From the NCBI GenBank assembly GCA_900708905.1, contig CAADRB010000025.1, positions 589,146 through 653,145 of the forward strand: DNA of 64,000 nucleotides, given 5' to 3'. This stretch comes from Hymenolepis diminuta (lineage: Eukaryota > Platyhelminthes > Cestoda > Cyclophyllidea > Hymenolepididae). Positions 45,601-58,335 of the stretch are shown piece by piece. Both the position numbers and the translations under genes were made by a program. Below the pieces are notes generated by a model. The model had not been told where the DNA came from. It ran no database searches and saw only the letters and a program-made list of their open reading frames with translations. Every line of letters begins with the position of its first letter. The first letter of the stretch is position 1.

Positions 45601-47614
45601 AAAGTTAGTATACATTTCTAGTCTGACAATAGACCGCTTAATGGCAAGGGATATTCTATTTTTTTCAATTGCTCAGCCCTGATTAGGAAAAAGTTGCGTC
45701 CCATATCTGCCAATGTCAAGGGTCTGTATTTATTGTATTTGAAACATTTAGAATTAGAAACATTTGCATATTATTAGCTTCATTGCGATTCTGGAATCCC
45801 TTTGAGATTGGTTGTACAGTTTGAGGAAGACAAATTAACTTTGTCAAGATGATGGACCAGTTTCATCAAATCTCCCTTAATTTGCCTTTGCATTGCCTTT
45901 TTTGACTTCTTTCCAGTTCCCGTTATTACCTGGTAACTTGTCAGATAACTAGAAAGTATTAGAGCAACTTCTTTATAGCTTACTTGGAAATCTGCTAAAC
46001 AAACGTTTCATACGACTTGATGGATTTGTTCTGCGAATGGTTTGACGTTTGTACTTGTCATTTGATATTACCTCTACTTATATTACTAGAGTAGCCCTTT
46101 GATTGCAGGTTAGGGGAAAGCAGTTGAATCGATACGGTCGCGACTTTGAGAAGCAGCGTGAAGCGGACGCCAAGGAGAATTCAGAGTCAGCGGCACTGCT
46201 GAGGGAGGTGAACCGCCTTCGGGAGGAGTGCAGTCGTTTGGACAAAGAAAATGGTGACCTTGCCGAAAATCTCATGATCCATAAAACTGATATGCAGTCG
46301 GCAATCGATCGGGTGAGCCTCTTTTTTAATTACACCATTATCCTTTCATCGTTGAGTTTTTATTATGATACTACTGATTATATATCACGATGCTTCTATC
46401 CATTTTGAAATATCCAATGCAATTGTACTTATTGACACTTTTTGGGGCTCTGTCGAGCTATAAGGTCGTGCATGCCACGATTCATGTAATACATAATCAA
46501 ATAAATATCGAGCTGTGGCCTCTAGTATGGCGGATATCTATACAATTGACAAACACAAATAATTGGTGAGATCTTTGAATACAGTCGTAGGGGGAACGCT
46601 GTTACATTTACTTATTGGTATGATACAACCAACTTTGCTTTCTAGACTGAAACTTTGTTGCATGCATGAAGAAAAGACCAAGACACATCAAGATATCTTT
46701 GATTAGAAATGGTAACTTTTCTAAAATATTGTCCTTGTCGAAGATTTGCTATTTGGTTTGTTATTGGTTTAATAGGGAGAGGTTTCAGGTAGAAGCTTTT
46801 GCATTTTGCTTCCTAACAAAACTTCCTCTTCTACTTTCTTTAGCTTGAAGACGAGGTAGAGAATTTGAGACAGGAGTTAACGAACACTCTGCACGAGTTG
46901 AAGGAGAAGGAGGAAGAATGCGCTCTTCTCGAACGCGATTCCTCTTGCGTGAAAGAGATGTTCCGTGAGGCTCTAAATAAAGACAAGGACCAGGTTACCT
47001 TAATCTCTGAGTACAAAACCATCAATGCCAATCTCTCAGCACGCCTTGAAATGGAGCTAGCCGCTTCGATGCAAAACACAGTTCCTCAAAAACTCTCTCA
47101 AATTGTGGTCGATGCTGTTCTAGCTTGTAATGGAGATTGTAGGCGCGTTCTTGATGAGCGCTCTCCCGGTTGGTCCAGTCAGCCCGCTTGTATCGCATCA
47201 AATGGAGGAGATATGGAAGAATTAGAGACTCTCCGGAATAGAGTGAATTTAATTTTAAAAAACCATACTCAATTAAGTACCACGAAATTTACTACTTCCT
47301 TTTTCCAGGTTCACGAACTCGAACTGGAGTTGGCTCACAACAAAGTCTCCTTGGTTGATGCATTATGTGCTCGTCAGGAATTGAGTCACCAGTTAGTGCG
47401 AACAACAACAGAGTTAGAAGAACTCAAAGCACAAGCAGAGGCAGCATTTGGTTACAATGCTCGACAATGGTTGGCCAAAAAGTGGACAACTGTATCCTCT
47501 CGGTCGAATGGAAATTCCTCAAATCCTCCAGCTGCTGCTTCTTCGCAGTCATCAAATATAGGAGGATCGAACCATTTCAGTTCTACTTTTGCAGACTCAT
47601 CTACTTTAAATTAG
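30693..47614 (+). CDS. RABGAP1: Rab GTPase-activating protein RabGAP1 (PTB + TBC + coiled coil)
   Basis: Recognised exons: 30693-30904, 30976-31174, 42449-42625, 42696-42889, 42955-43124, 43202-43936, 44012-44137, 45155-45298, 45373-45543, 46109-46312, 46844-47242, 47309-47614. Phases agree throughout from 42449. The first two carry most of a PTB domain (LIPLGSLEV, then FIVFTYPQA and LCYVYQCSSLFE). Those at 42449-43124 form the DUF3694 kinesin-like region. The large exon starts with an acidic linker (DDGTDDDEPLMSG) and opens the TBC domain: IQRDLPRTLPAH supplies the catalytic Arg and GYCQG the catalytic Gln. FEGTLKYFRITLPKRFRS and a C-terminal coiled coil follow. Such proteins stimulate GTP hydrolysis by Rab proteins, in vertebrates Rab6 and others. 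One PTB-terminal exon is missing from the list, inside an 11.3-kb intron. About 1010 residues are accounted for, against 1069 in human. An AATAAA lies at 47859-47864. RABGAP1L is the alternative paralogue. Confidence 0.93.
36540..36800 (-). repeat. Repeat fragment with a KNCYA-coding box
   Basis: The minus strand reads IDVRTIKNCYANLKA, matching IDTKTLKNCYAKLEI near 9890. The frame continues through about 70 codons but is not recognised. The two copies are in the same orientation and both lie in large introns. Confidence 0.45.
40227..40400 (+). repeat. Direct repeat, family B copy 1
   Basis: A block of about 115 bp containing gacaccgtatggttacgtat, atctgcagttcgtgtttctc and actggtccactcc recurs at 41750-41880 with scattered mismatches. 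It is more GC-rich than the intron around it and has no convincing protein. Confidence 0.7.
41090..41230 (+). repeat. Fragment related to the 5' part of the 29.2-kb repeat
   Basis: The block tataagaacctcgtgttctg, and the downstream ttgaacccgtggcctgtgac, resemble 29205-29300. It appears to be a truncated mobile-element remnant. Confidence 0.45.
41750..41880 (+). repeat. Direct repeat, family B copy 2
   Basis: Second copy of the block at 40227-40400, in the same orientation: gacaccgtacggttgcgtat, atctgcagctcatatttcgc, actggtccactctgcg. Confidence 0.7.
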
Positions 47615-47999
47615 AAGAATTCCAGTCGAATCACACCATTTTTCATTGCCCGAATTGTGCTTTCAATCCCAATGTTCTCTTTCTCCTCATCATGGATTCT
47701 AATCCCTTGTCCTCTTCACCAATTCTCCCCGTGTTCATCTTAATGATTTCACCTTGTCTGAAATTTTGTGATACATTCTTGAATTTGTCCTCTTGAGTTT
47801 GTTTGAATCTCATTGCATCCGCCTACAACCAGTGTTGACGATAGGTGAAACGTGACAAAATAAAGTTTATTTTTATCAGAAGCTTGACTTCTTTTCAATT
47901 TGTCTATTACGTTAAGTTGTATGGATCTGTGGTATAGTTGCAGTTGATTTAAGTTAAGCAATCATTGGGTTGAAACTGTATCTGCTATAGCCAGCAAAT

Positions 48000-48330
48000 G
48001 TCTATTATCAACTGGCGATTAGAAATGATTGACTGGCAATAAGATCTGCACTACAGTGTCCACAAGCGGTCTCGCTGTGGGTTTGCGTGTTTGAACATAG
48101 CTACCTAAACAGGTGTCGATGATCACGCTGTGACACCGACGACAAGGCATGACTGACACCTAATGAAGAGATGTTTTGTATATAAGCCTAATTTATTTAT
48201 TAATAAATTGGGGGTGGCTTGTCAGCCACCTCCGAACTGATCTGGCAACATGAGTGGCTTGACTTATTCCATCTATTCGGTCGATGTGGCCCCGATAGAC
48301 TTAACAATACCGGTAAAGCTGCAGAAGCTA
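48000..48330 (+). mobile_element. LTR-like unit with TATA, poly(A) signal and stem-loop
   Basis: GC-richer than its surroundings. A TATA-like gtatataagcc at about 48178 is followed by AATAAA at 48202-48207 and a perfect 7-bp stem-loop at 48213-48230. Beyond it is tggcaacatgagtggc, which starts with TGG as a tRNA primer-binding site would. This is the order expected at the end of an LTR. No retroviral-type protein follows, so it is at best a solo or truncated remnant. Confidence 0.35.
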
Positions 48331-51300
48331 TCAAACTTCCTATATTTGCGATCATAACTATAGGGGTGGAGAGTTTGATTGAAGTAATTAGGACTTTTTA
48401 CCTGGATTCTACGCGTCCTCACAAGGCGCATAATTATAATTTAGCATAATTCACTAGAATTTCGTTTCCTAAATTATCATTCAAACCTGTGCTAATATAT
48501 TGTTAATAATGAAAAGTAGATCGCCAGGGCACTATGTATCATCTTACGGTTGAGGGGTTTTCAGTTCTTTTTAATGTTAGAAGCTATTTTATATAATGCA
48601 GCTTTAACACTGTTAGTACTTTCTCTAACCTCCAATTCTGAAATTTGACCAGGTGCAAAGTTGGGGACAAAACAATGTAAATTATTTAAGGTGAATGGAT
48701 AGCATTTCTCGAACTTAGGAACTATTATGCCACCTACGAGTATGGAGAATATTTCATGAACATTTTTAAAGATTACGACTTTTCTTCATTGAATTCACCA
48801 CACGTATTTATGGAAGAATAAATTTAGCTTTTTTTCATTGAGAGCTGTCAAGAACCGTTTGTCCTGATGCGTAAAGCTTTCTCTTGGGTTCAAGGAAGTA
48901 CTGATGTTCTTTATCATCTTTCTTGAATTCCTCATGTTTTGTGACATCTGGCACTGCCCATTTTGATGGAGGCCTAGTTTTGAGAGCATAAATTTGTTTG
49001 AACGAAGTGCGTTTTCTTTTTCGCTTCATAAACATTGCAATAGTTCAGAGGAATGAGAGGTTGCGCCTATTTTCACTATTGCGGAGTAAGTATAAAGATC
49101 TATTTTCTGCTTTTTCATCCTGAACCCCAATTAATCAAGTATTATATCGCAGAACACATTCTTTGGTTGTCAATCTTATGAGATGCAAATGATGGATTAA
49201 CTTGCCAGAGAAAATGCGCTTCTACATCAACCACTTTTATTGAAAACTCCAAAAGGCAAAGGTAGCTCTGTGATGGTAACTTAACCGAGAAAGATCTAAG
49301 TTAGAGTGATAAAAGGTACCTGAAAATTGGCTATTACAAAATTCGAGAATCTAGTTTCTTCTTCAATTAAAAGCTAAGGAGTCATTTATTCCCAGAGAAG
49401 GAAGAATCACTCCATATTTTTTGGAATCTATTTAGTTACGATGTTAGAAATTCAATTTGTAAATTATTTTTGTTTGCAAAATGGATAGTAAATGAAAAAG
49501 CACCGCAGTAATTTTGAGATGGTCTCATCACTATCCACTCGCATTTGAGTCGCTTATCTCGGTTCCAACTGTCAAACATGTGCTCCTACCAGCCCAATTT
49601 TCATCTTAGTTTCCTGTTCCTCAGATGTATTCAACAAGGTGATAGATGTCTCATCCAGTTTCCTCTTCATTCAATTAGGCATATCAATTTATCTGTTCGT
49701 CTTCAATCTTTTCGAAGGACAAGGTGGTGGAGATTAGAAGGGCTACAGGATGACAAGTCGACTCTACCCTACAATAGAGATTTGGAGAATATGGTCTTTT
49801 CTAGACAGCTTGTGCAATAAAGAGATATCATTACATGAATTTCACCTTTACAGTCTTTCATCTACAGAAAGCGGACTTTCTAAATTAACAAAAATTGTAA
49901 GAAACCGGAAAATTTTATTTGTAAATTTGGGAAAAAATATGAATGCCTACTTAGTGATATTTAAAACCAATTAGCTTAAATTACTTGCAATTGGGATGGT
50001 AATTATTAGGATGTGCCAATATGTCAGCATCGTACCGAACATCGATTAATCATCTAATGACACGATAATCCTTCACTTGTTAATTAAATGTCAAATGTAT
50101 CTCCCCCGTGGTTAACCTGCGGCAGAAAAGAGAAACTAAATTTCAGCCATCAAGTTTTCTGCATCTTTTGAATTATCTTAATATTTTCAGTGCTATGTTA
50201 TAAAGATAAAGCGATATGAGACGAAGGTCCGACTGGCTATTGCATCGAATACCACTTTCAGATTAGGCAAAAGATATCTCTAGGATAAACTAAAAAATGA
50301 AATTACTTTACTAAAATACTAAAAAATTTAGTTTAAACTGAATAAAATTTGAATTATTTGAGTAACTTTTAATTATCAGTATCCGTTTTAAGGATATATT
50401 CATTGAATTGAAATTATTTCGGAATGCTATCCATTGAAGAACGTCTCGTTTTCTCTTATTATTTAACGTAAATATGTGAGATTTCATAACACTTTTAGAA
50501 CCGAAATTAATAATGTCTTTTCTCAGTTATAATGATATTTATAAATCAACTTAGTTATCGTTTATTGTTTTGTCGTTTATTTTCTTCCGTTAATAAATTA
50601 AGTCTTTGGAACAACTAATATAAGTCAGAATTTATATACTACGAGCATAATTAGAAGATACCTATGAGGGTATATCGATAATTAATCGGTTATCTCAATC
50701 TCACTAACTAAAATCTCTTATTTTACGAATAATTAGGTTATGCTCACTTAATTTTATTCTGAGAATGTCTTAATTGGAATATATTAATTAATTGGAATCA
50801 ATTAATATCACAAACGAACCAGCGAGTTCAATAATCGGGTTATAATAAAGCCTAGGGAAGGTAGTATTATTAGACTTGTCCAGTTATTTGCACAGCTGGC
50901 TGGTCGGGTAAGTGTTTATTCAAATGCCGATCACGATTTTGTGACCTCTACCGGCTAAGGTCATTTTGATTTAAACATACCCCCTTCTCAGCAAGTGGTA
51001 GCTTTTACGGCAGTTTGTGAATTTCACAATTTTAGTATCGTAACGAAACTGTACCAATTCTGTTTCAATAGTCAGAGATAAATAAAATTCATCAAGAAGA
51101 CAAAGAACTGAATTTGCCCAATTATTTGCCGTCTGTGGTATAAATTTGGCCTTTCATGCAAATCAATAAAGGATATGACATTATTAATCGGTCAGATAAT
51201 TTACAAATAAAAGTTTAAATATTGGGACTATATTTTAGGATCGATCAATAGAGATATTGGTTGAAAATATACATAAACAATGATTTCTAGTGGGTCAAAA

Positions 51301-52514
51301 TAACGAAAGATGCAATGAATTGTGTATAACGCAAAAAGAGGCGAAAATACAGGAAGTCAAAATTATAACATGTGTCAGGTTAAAGCAGAAACCATTGGGT
51401 ACCATTTCAAGACGAAGAGTAGAGCAGTAATTCATTTAGGGATAAAGGATGGGTTAGGAGTTGAGAAAAATTAGTCAGGGTATCAAAGTAGTCTTGATTC
51501 ACATAAAATCTGGATTCATTAAGTTACCTCCACATTTTCCTTAATAGGTTTAAATTGGTGCATTTGATTTCATTCTCCAATCTCTATGTTTTCTGACTGA
51601 GTTCATATCCACAATATTCTCAGTTTATTGACTTGAGTGATCGTTTAGGACATGTAAGTACTTTTGTCCCTTCTCAAAGCTAGTTGATGCTATCTAAAAT
51701 ATCATCGAAAGAGCTCAAAGTGAACTATTATAAGGGACCTACTTCTTTTTATATTATTGCTTCAGCTAAATAGTTTCTAAGGTTTTAAGTGCGACATTTA
51801 CAAATGAGAGGTCACTTCAATTAATCCTTCCCTTAAATTTTGACTTCCCCCTTGTATATGGTAGCCAAAAGCCATAAATTTTTATTGAATTCTTCACTGA
51901 CCTAAGTCACAGTGTTAAGTGTTTCATAGCCGCGGACATGTCTACCTAGAAATGTTTAAATATTTTAATGACCTAGGCATCGCGTTAGTCATTGCCTGAT
52001 TTGCACGGTGTCATCCAAACAAGGTCAGTGAGAGAAACACTGCAGAAACGTTGTGGCGCGACTGTTGCAGTGAGAGTTTGCGAATTCTTCAGCGTCAGAG
52101 GATGACTAAGTCCACCACTGAAGGAAAAAGCGGGTTTATTTGTAAAAAAGAAGTTTGCAGGAGCTGAGACACCTGATGGTTGACGTGAGTAACACTTGGG
52201 GGTTAATGAATTAGCTCCGTTTTGAAGAAAGAGGACTTACAAAATGACTGTAGTATTAAGTACTGCTTAGAAAACAGGCCAATGGATACGAGTGAACAGA
52301 TTTTCTCCTGCAGAAGCCAGACACGCCCATACTTCCAAAATCCGGGTCTCTGGATGCAATACGGATGAGGTAGCTAACTCCTTAGCGAACTTTGGCTTCG
52401 GGTGAGACTAACAGTCACGATAAATTTATTTGCATTATCAAGTATTTTCTATTAGCAAATAAACTAATTGAAATAATAGAGTACTGCAAAAAAGATGGTA
52501 TAGAATGGACGAAT

Positions 52515-52933
52515 TCAGCTCAACTTCGCAGTAGCTTTCAGCAGTTGTAAGACCACGAATATCTTCACCTCGTGTGGGCAATTTTTCTTTTTCATTGGCA
52601 ATTTATTCCTATTCACCAATGCGTCATGTCTTTTCGAGGAGCCGTGATTACTCAGCATCCCTTTTGGCCATGCAATTTCCCTCAGAAGGAATTGCCAAAT
52701 TCCTTGACAAGCGTGGTGGTAGGTAGTTAGGTACATTCGCCTGTTCATACAGACAATAGCATTAATACACTCTTCTGTGCATTCTGTAATGCGATACGTT
52801 CCTTGTTTGATATCATTCCTGCTTTTTTTCGATCTGTAGTATCGTATTCATTGATTTCAGACCCAATGGCTGACCTCAATTTAGGTCGGTTATTTGTTAA
52901 CAACTTTGTCTTATACAAAGCCCCAGCAGACAT
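52515..52933 (-). pseudogene. Possible broken coding sequence, unrecognised
   Basis: Two minus-strand frames abut at 52745-52748, overlapping by four bases: the first ends AQKSVLMLLSV and the second continues MNRRMYLTTYHHACQGIWQF. Together they cover about 140 codons with a protein-like composition, as if a single reading frame had suffered a one-base shift. I do not recognise the protein. The size is not far beyond chance for one frame, so this is weak. Confidence 0.25.
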
Positions 52934-53231
52934 ATCCAGTTACGCCTCCGTCTTCTTATTTTGAGAAAACTGATGTGGGCAATTCAATGGCTCTGGAATA
53001 GGGGCTCAGCGAGTCCTGGCTTTCTGGCTAATACTTAATACTGTGGACATCCCACTTAGCAGACGCTCTAATGGGATTATAGTGAGGATTACAGGTGAAT
53101 TTCATTCACTAAAATCCTTGTGGAAGCTATGAAGTGGACATTTTCGGCAAAGTGTTCTTCAATGTTGTGATAAAATAATTTCAAATCTAGTGCCCGAATG
53201 AAAATAATTCTAAAACAACTTTCATTAATTA

Positions 53232-53235
<4 letters not shown>

Positions 53236-53262
<27 letters not shown>
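53236..53262. repeat. (TA)n microsatellite
   Basis: A pure TA dinucleotide run of about 27 bp. Confidence 0.95.
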
Positions 53263-56200
53263 TCATTTATTTATTTAGGAGTTTAGAAGTGCCCTTCCGG
53301 TGTAACACTTAAAAGTGAAGACAATCGTGACGGTCTTATCTCTAAGTGCATTTGGAATGCCATAAATGCGATAAAGTTACTTTAAAACGTTTACAATTTA
53401 AATTAAAATCAAAATTTAGTAAAATTTTGATTTATTTTTGAAAATTGATCTTTCCAGGCATGAAAATGGCATTTTCACGACCAATGTTTGCAAAATGGCA
53501 TTTAAGATAAAAATGCGTTTTTCTAAAGTCAAGTTTTATCACGTAAATGACACAGTTTGCAAAAAATAAAGTTAAAAAATCTGAACAAGGTAATAAATCA
53601 AGTGAATTTTATTTAAAATTTGCTTTCCCAATTTTTCGTTCTTGAAAGCACCGATCAAGCTGCATTGGAAACGGACTAGGAAGATCTAAATGCGTACTGA
53701 AGCTATTCACCAAGCCGATACCTTGACGCTACAACATAATTGAATGGCACAACCAAATCCGGTGTTTTGAAGATAGAAGTAATCCTGTCTCAGGAGACCC
53801 CGGTTAACACCCAATCAAAGGGAATACTTTCAGGCTCTTAGTTATCTGAGGAAAATGAGAAGAAGTGATCAAGGTAGGATAGTGGAATCACTCCCATTTT
53901 TAGTGTTACGGATCTTTCTTCTGATCGACATGATTTTTACAAATCAGAACTAACTCGATTTTAACAGGAATGAACTTTACTAACAAGCAAATATAATTTA
54001 ATTTACTGAACTCATTGTTTTTTCTTTTCTCCAGCTTAAGAAATCTTATTTAATAAGACGTTTAAATCCATCGTTTTTCTTTTAAAATTGCAATTCTGTT
54101 CTGCCACGAGAAATGTTATTTCAGCTGTTTTACAGTGGTTGAACATAGGAGAGAGCGAGGGTAGAAAAAGAGTGGCAGAAAAGTAGAATCTTGTCACACT
54201 TCAAGTAACCCGGACGTGGATTTCTCATCCATCGTCTCATCTCAAGCGTGAAATTAAAAAGGAGGAGGAAAAAGAAATTTCCACTCTTCCAAGTACTTAA
54301 TTTACGAAATTTGGAGACGTTTAAATAAAAAGTTAATATGATGAACGACATTCCGCTTAGATCTGCTGGAATAACAACCGAGGATCGGTAGTTAGCAACA
54401 ACAGACAGAAGTTCTGATAGTAGGATACGAGATTTTGTAGGCCAAAGTTCATTGAGCTAACCACACTGAGGATTCAAAAGGGTGAGAGAGAGAGAGGAAG
54501 ATGTGGGGGACAGGGGGAGGAGATAAAAGGAGGGTGTAGAAGCCGGTGGTAAATGACAAGCGTTTGAGCAGGTTTTAAATGGTATGTCAATGAAACTAAA
54601 ATTAAAAATTAATTTATAATTTATAATAATTAATTAATAATATAATTCAATTTGTATATTATACAAACGTGCATCCTCCATTTGAATTTAACCGATAAAT
54701 AATTTCGATTATAATGGATTAGTAAGTACTAAAATAAGGAGTAAGTGGAAGAGTTCAAATTTTGAGTGAAGGAAAGGCCAATTAAAAGAGAGAGGAAGAA
54801 GTGGGAATTACAATTTTCCATATTTCGATGGCCATTCTCCTCAAGAGGCTGAATTCATTGCAGCACGATCTGACATTCTGAAGCGCTCTCCAGTGGATAT
54901 GCTTAAGATTTGATTTGAACACTAGTTTTCGATTAGTCAGTGCACTGTTGACCTCCATGACAGACTGAGCATGTCACTTTTGATATATCTTTGTGCTCGA
55001 ATGTATCAAGTACCACGAAAGTACGTTAACTGAGTATATTTTTAGGCACTTTGATAAAAGGCTGCCCCAAATTAAGCAGAACATAATACATCCTTTAAGA
55101 AAATGAATGAAGAAACTTTCATTTCTTAGATAATTTTCTGATAAAAACAAATCGCTTCACTATTTATATATTTGATTATATTTTAATTTCATAAATAATT
55201 CCATTACTTTTCATTTAATAGTTTGAGTCATTGTCATAACCGAGTGTCTTCTAATTTGATCGAGAGCGATTCCCAGACATAAATTTCCAAGAGAGTATAT
55301 TATCTGGTCAACGAAATGTACGCTGAGAAGAATTAAAAATGACAGATTATCACTTTGTAAAGGAATAGTTTTCAACCCTGCTGTAATGCTTGAAAGTCCA
55401 GTTTCTGCTTTTAAAACCTCTCTCGCCGATAGATATCGCAGGACTACAGCTGATTCAGATCGGAGGAGGGAGATAAGGTGGAAGTGCAGTTACTCCAAAA
55501 CACTATTACTTTTACCAGACAATTTATTGGAAAAATAAAATTAATTACTCTACCGATTTGAGTGGCTTGTCTAGGTATTTCGACCAACATACGCCTGTAT
55601 CGCGATTAGGCTGATAGACCCCTGTGAGACCACCATCAGTAAAATGTGAATTACTCAAGGTGCACGGATTCGGTGACTCTTCCGGTTGGCGTATTATCAA
55701 ATAGGTTGAAAGTGGCATCACTACTTAATCTTCAAAAGTATATCAATCTCAAGTGAACGTTTTTTCTGCCATCAAGTGAACTTGAAGGTAATTCTGAGAT
55801 GATTGATTATGAAAGTTAAGAATTGATATTCTTCGTCATGAAACTTGTCCCAATACACATCCTGCCGCAAAAATCGTTCAAATAAAACAATACACAAAGG
55901 GCTCCAAAAGAGAATGATTCTATCCACAGATCGTGATTCAGAAAATTGCCCACTTTTAAAGTCGAAATGTTCAAATTTTAAAATGAGAAGGGGAAGCTCA
56001 AGAAAGGAGAAGAGTAATCAAACCCAGTCATTACCTTTTTGACTCAAACATCATGAAAAAAGGATTCAAAGCATTCCCTTTTATACAATTTGAATTATAA
56101 TAACGTAATTACGAATTAATTTAAAAGCTAAATATTTTAGTAGTAACCATTGCTAAACAACCACTTCTAGCTTCTGAAATTCTTAATTGATGTCCGTCCA

Positions 56201-57885
56201 ATACACTTAAACAGTTTCGAAGCTGATCCATGTTAAGTATTATAAAGGAGAATAATCATAGTAACATTAGTAACATTCAGAACATTTGCATTCAAAAATT
56301 CAGGTTCCGCAGTTCATCCCCTAGATTACTGATGAAATTTTTTATCAGTTGCAGTAAATATAGAAAGTTTCTATCGAATAATATTCCATTCTTTTCCCAA
56401 GTGAGTCCTTTGAAAGCCATTTGTAGATGTAGAAAACACATTTAGAATAGATCCCAATTTCAAACGCTTTTACTTGACTCTTTTCCCTGATGCTTCACTC
56501 ATGTTTTCTACGGTCTTTAAATTTGTTAAGAACTTCGTATCCTATCATATAATCAAGGACACCGACAATGCGAGACAGACCCCAAAAGATAATCCCTTTT
56601 GTGCCTTACTTGAGTAGACGTAATCAAACATTTCCTAATCCTCCAACTGTGAGGATGACGAAGGAACTTGCAACTTGGCGACGTTGATTGGTTGGACGTT
56701 GAACCATCCAGTGCTATTTGTTTGGTAGTCTAAACAGTGGGAAACCCTGATATTGTATCGAAACACTTCTTCAGTGAGTTCACAGTCGTAATTTTTACAC
56801 CTTAATGAACCGATGACGTAAATGAGTTTTTAGCCAGACCATTTCTACATACTTGTCCCCTTATTTTGGCTAAGAGCTGTCAGGTGATACAAGCTAAGGT
56901 ATTTCAAAATATCACCAAGCCATTATGTTCTATAAATTGACAAAATGGATTTGGAAAAATCTGAATTTTGCATTCAAAATCATGTGGCAAATTTAAGTTA
57001 TATGACCTTGTGAATTAGAGGCGCATTGGTCATCATCCTCGACTGCTACGTCAGAGATCGCAGGTTCGATTTCCATCGACGTACACCCAGTTAAAGGAAT
57101 GACCAACCGCACCGGTTAAGTTATGCCAATGTGGAGGATAGCGGAATTCAAATCTTTCACCAGGGAGATTCATCGATTCTGCTCAATACCCAAGATGAGG
57201 GTTGAAAGGCGTTTTTTGAGTGGTTTCAGGAATTATGCCGTATATGTGTGTATGTGACTCAGTTACAACCAAAATATTAAAAATCAAATTTTTTAAATTC
57301 TCAAATCATATTTCAGTAATAAGAAGGAAAAAAATCTACCCAGTCAAATAAAGGAATCTCGAATCAAAATTGCTCTTAACCAATAAGGTTCTATAAATCA
57401 GAAGATGTCAATTAGAATAGAAACTTCAAAGTTGATAACCAACGTAGTCAGTTCCTTAATGTTCAGGATGGTGGAAAATTCACCTTCAAACTGACGTGAT
57501 TTATTAATATTTGTATTGCACAAGAATGCATAAACGTTAAGATACATTCATTGATAAGGAATGAAAACAAGATCAGTAATGTACATAAATTACTTGCATT
57601 AACTCTGGATTTTTAGTTAGATTTGCCTTAAAAATTTAACAATCTCGGGGTGTGAGAGTTGGGATCGCTCAAATATTTCAGAAGAAATCACAAATATGAA
57701 GTTTGACATATTTAATAGATTCCATCTACATGGCTACATGCAGCTAACCCTATTCTTCTGTGTAGAAAGTCTAATTAAGTGGAAAAGTTATAAAGAAGAA
57801 TATTCGAAAAGTAATGAATAAAAGATTAGTAAAATTGCATAAGTATAAAAGTCTTCCAATTCTTTTACCCTATTGGTTCTTTCGA

Positions 57886-58335
57886 ATGGTTACACTCGAG
57901 GACAAATTACAAAGAAAGTTAAAGCAAATCGATCAGGACATCAAAGAAGTCTCTTGTTTGACCAGGCCGTCATGGTTAAAACAGCCAATGACGTCAATTT
58001 CTGTCTCCAATACTCTAATTCCCAACTTCAAGATAATTCGAACGAAACCGGTGAACGGTGAAGCTGTCACATGTATGCGAATTTCTGTCGAAAAGAGAGC
58101 AATGTCCTTGCACTATCGACAGGATCACCTTTGCCCGGGTGCAGTTATCAACCCCCCAGTTGTTTTAAGTATTATAAAATACATGGATGATAAAAAGGCA
58201 CATCACAGATTACGAGCCTTAGTTGCCGACATCGGATTCAGTGCGAGCCCTTTAAAAGTACGTTTGAAGAAGCATCTGCTTATATTTTTTGAACTGATTC
58301 AAATTTCCCTATCCTTTATCAAAACTATTATCTAG
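57886..58335 (+). CDS. Unrecognised small basic protein
   Basis: A frame of 149 codons from the Met at 57886; an in-frame Met at 57814 would add 24 residues with a hydrophobic PILLPYWFF stretch. It starts MVTLEDKLQRKLKQIDQDIK, a likely helix or coiled coil, followed by a mixed segment (RTKPVNGEAVTCMRISVEKR) and a helical part (VVLSIIKYMDDKKAHHRLRA). A cluster of AATAAA signals at about 58376-58391 lies some 40 bp after the stop, which supports a single-exon gene ending here. A GTACGT donor-like site at 58258 offers an alternative: splicing to an acceptor at 60174 would replace the hydrophobic tail by LAKQWQKKVILILTHCSS. I do not recognise a family. The length and the poly(A) signals make a real gene more likely than not. 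Confidence 0.55.
   Translation: MVTLEDKLQRKLKQIDQDIKEVSCLTRPSWLKQPMTSISVSNTLIPNFKIIRTKPVNGEAVTCMRISVEKRAMSLHYRQDHLCPGAVINPPVVLSIIKYMDDKKAHHRLRALVADIGFSASPLKVRLKKHLLIFFELIQISLSFIKTII

Larger units (their letters stand above)
47615..57885. other. Gene-poor stretch downstream of RabGAP1
   Basis: About 10 kb without a recognised gene. It holds an LTR-like unit at about 48000-48330, a broken minus-strand frame pair at 52515-52933, a (TA)n run at 53236-53262, purine-rich sequence at 54120-54560, and very AT-rich DNA around 50340-50830 and 54600-54670. Confidence 0.5.

Noticed and set aside
52310..52400. Plus-strand CNTDEVANSLANFG considered as a LINE RNase H motif
   Set aside because: A single short motif, and the other RNase H elements are absent or in the wrong order.
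57010..57085. tRNA-like B box (GGTTCGATTTC) with an upstream A-box-like run
   Set aside because: The T-arm stem does not pair and no acceptor stem is present; at most a worn tRNA-derived repeat.
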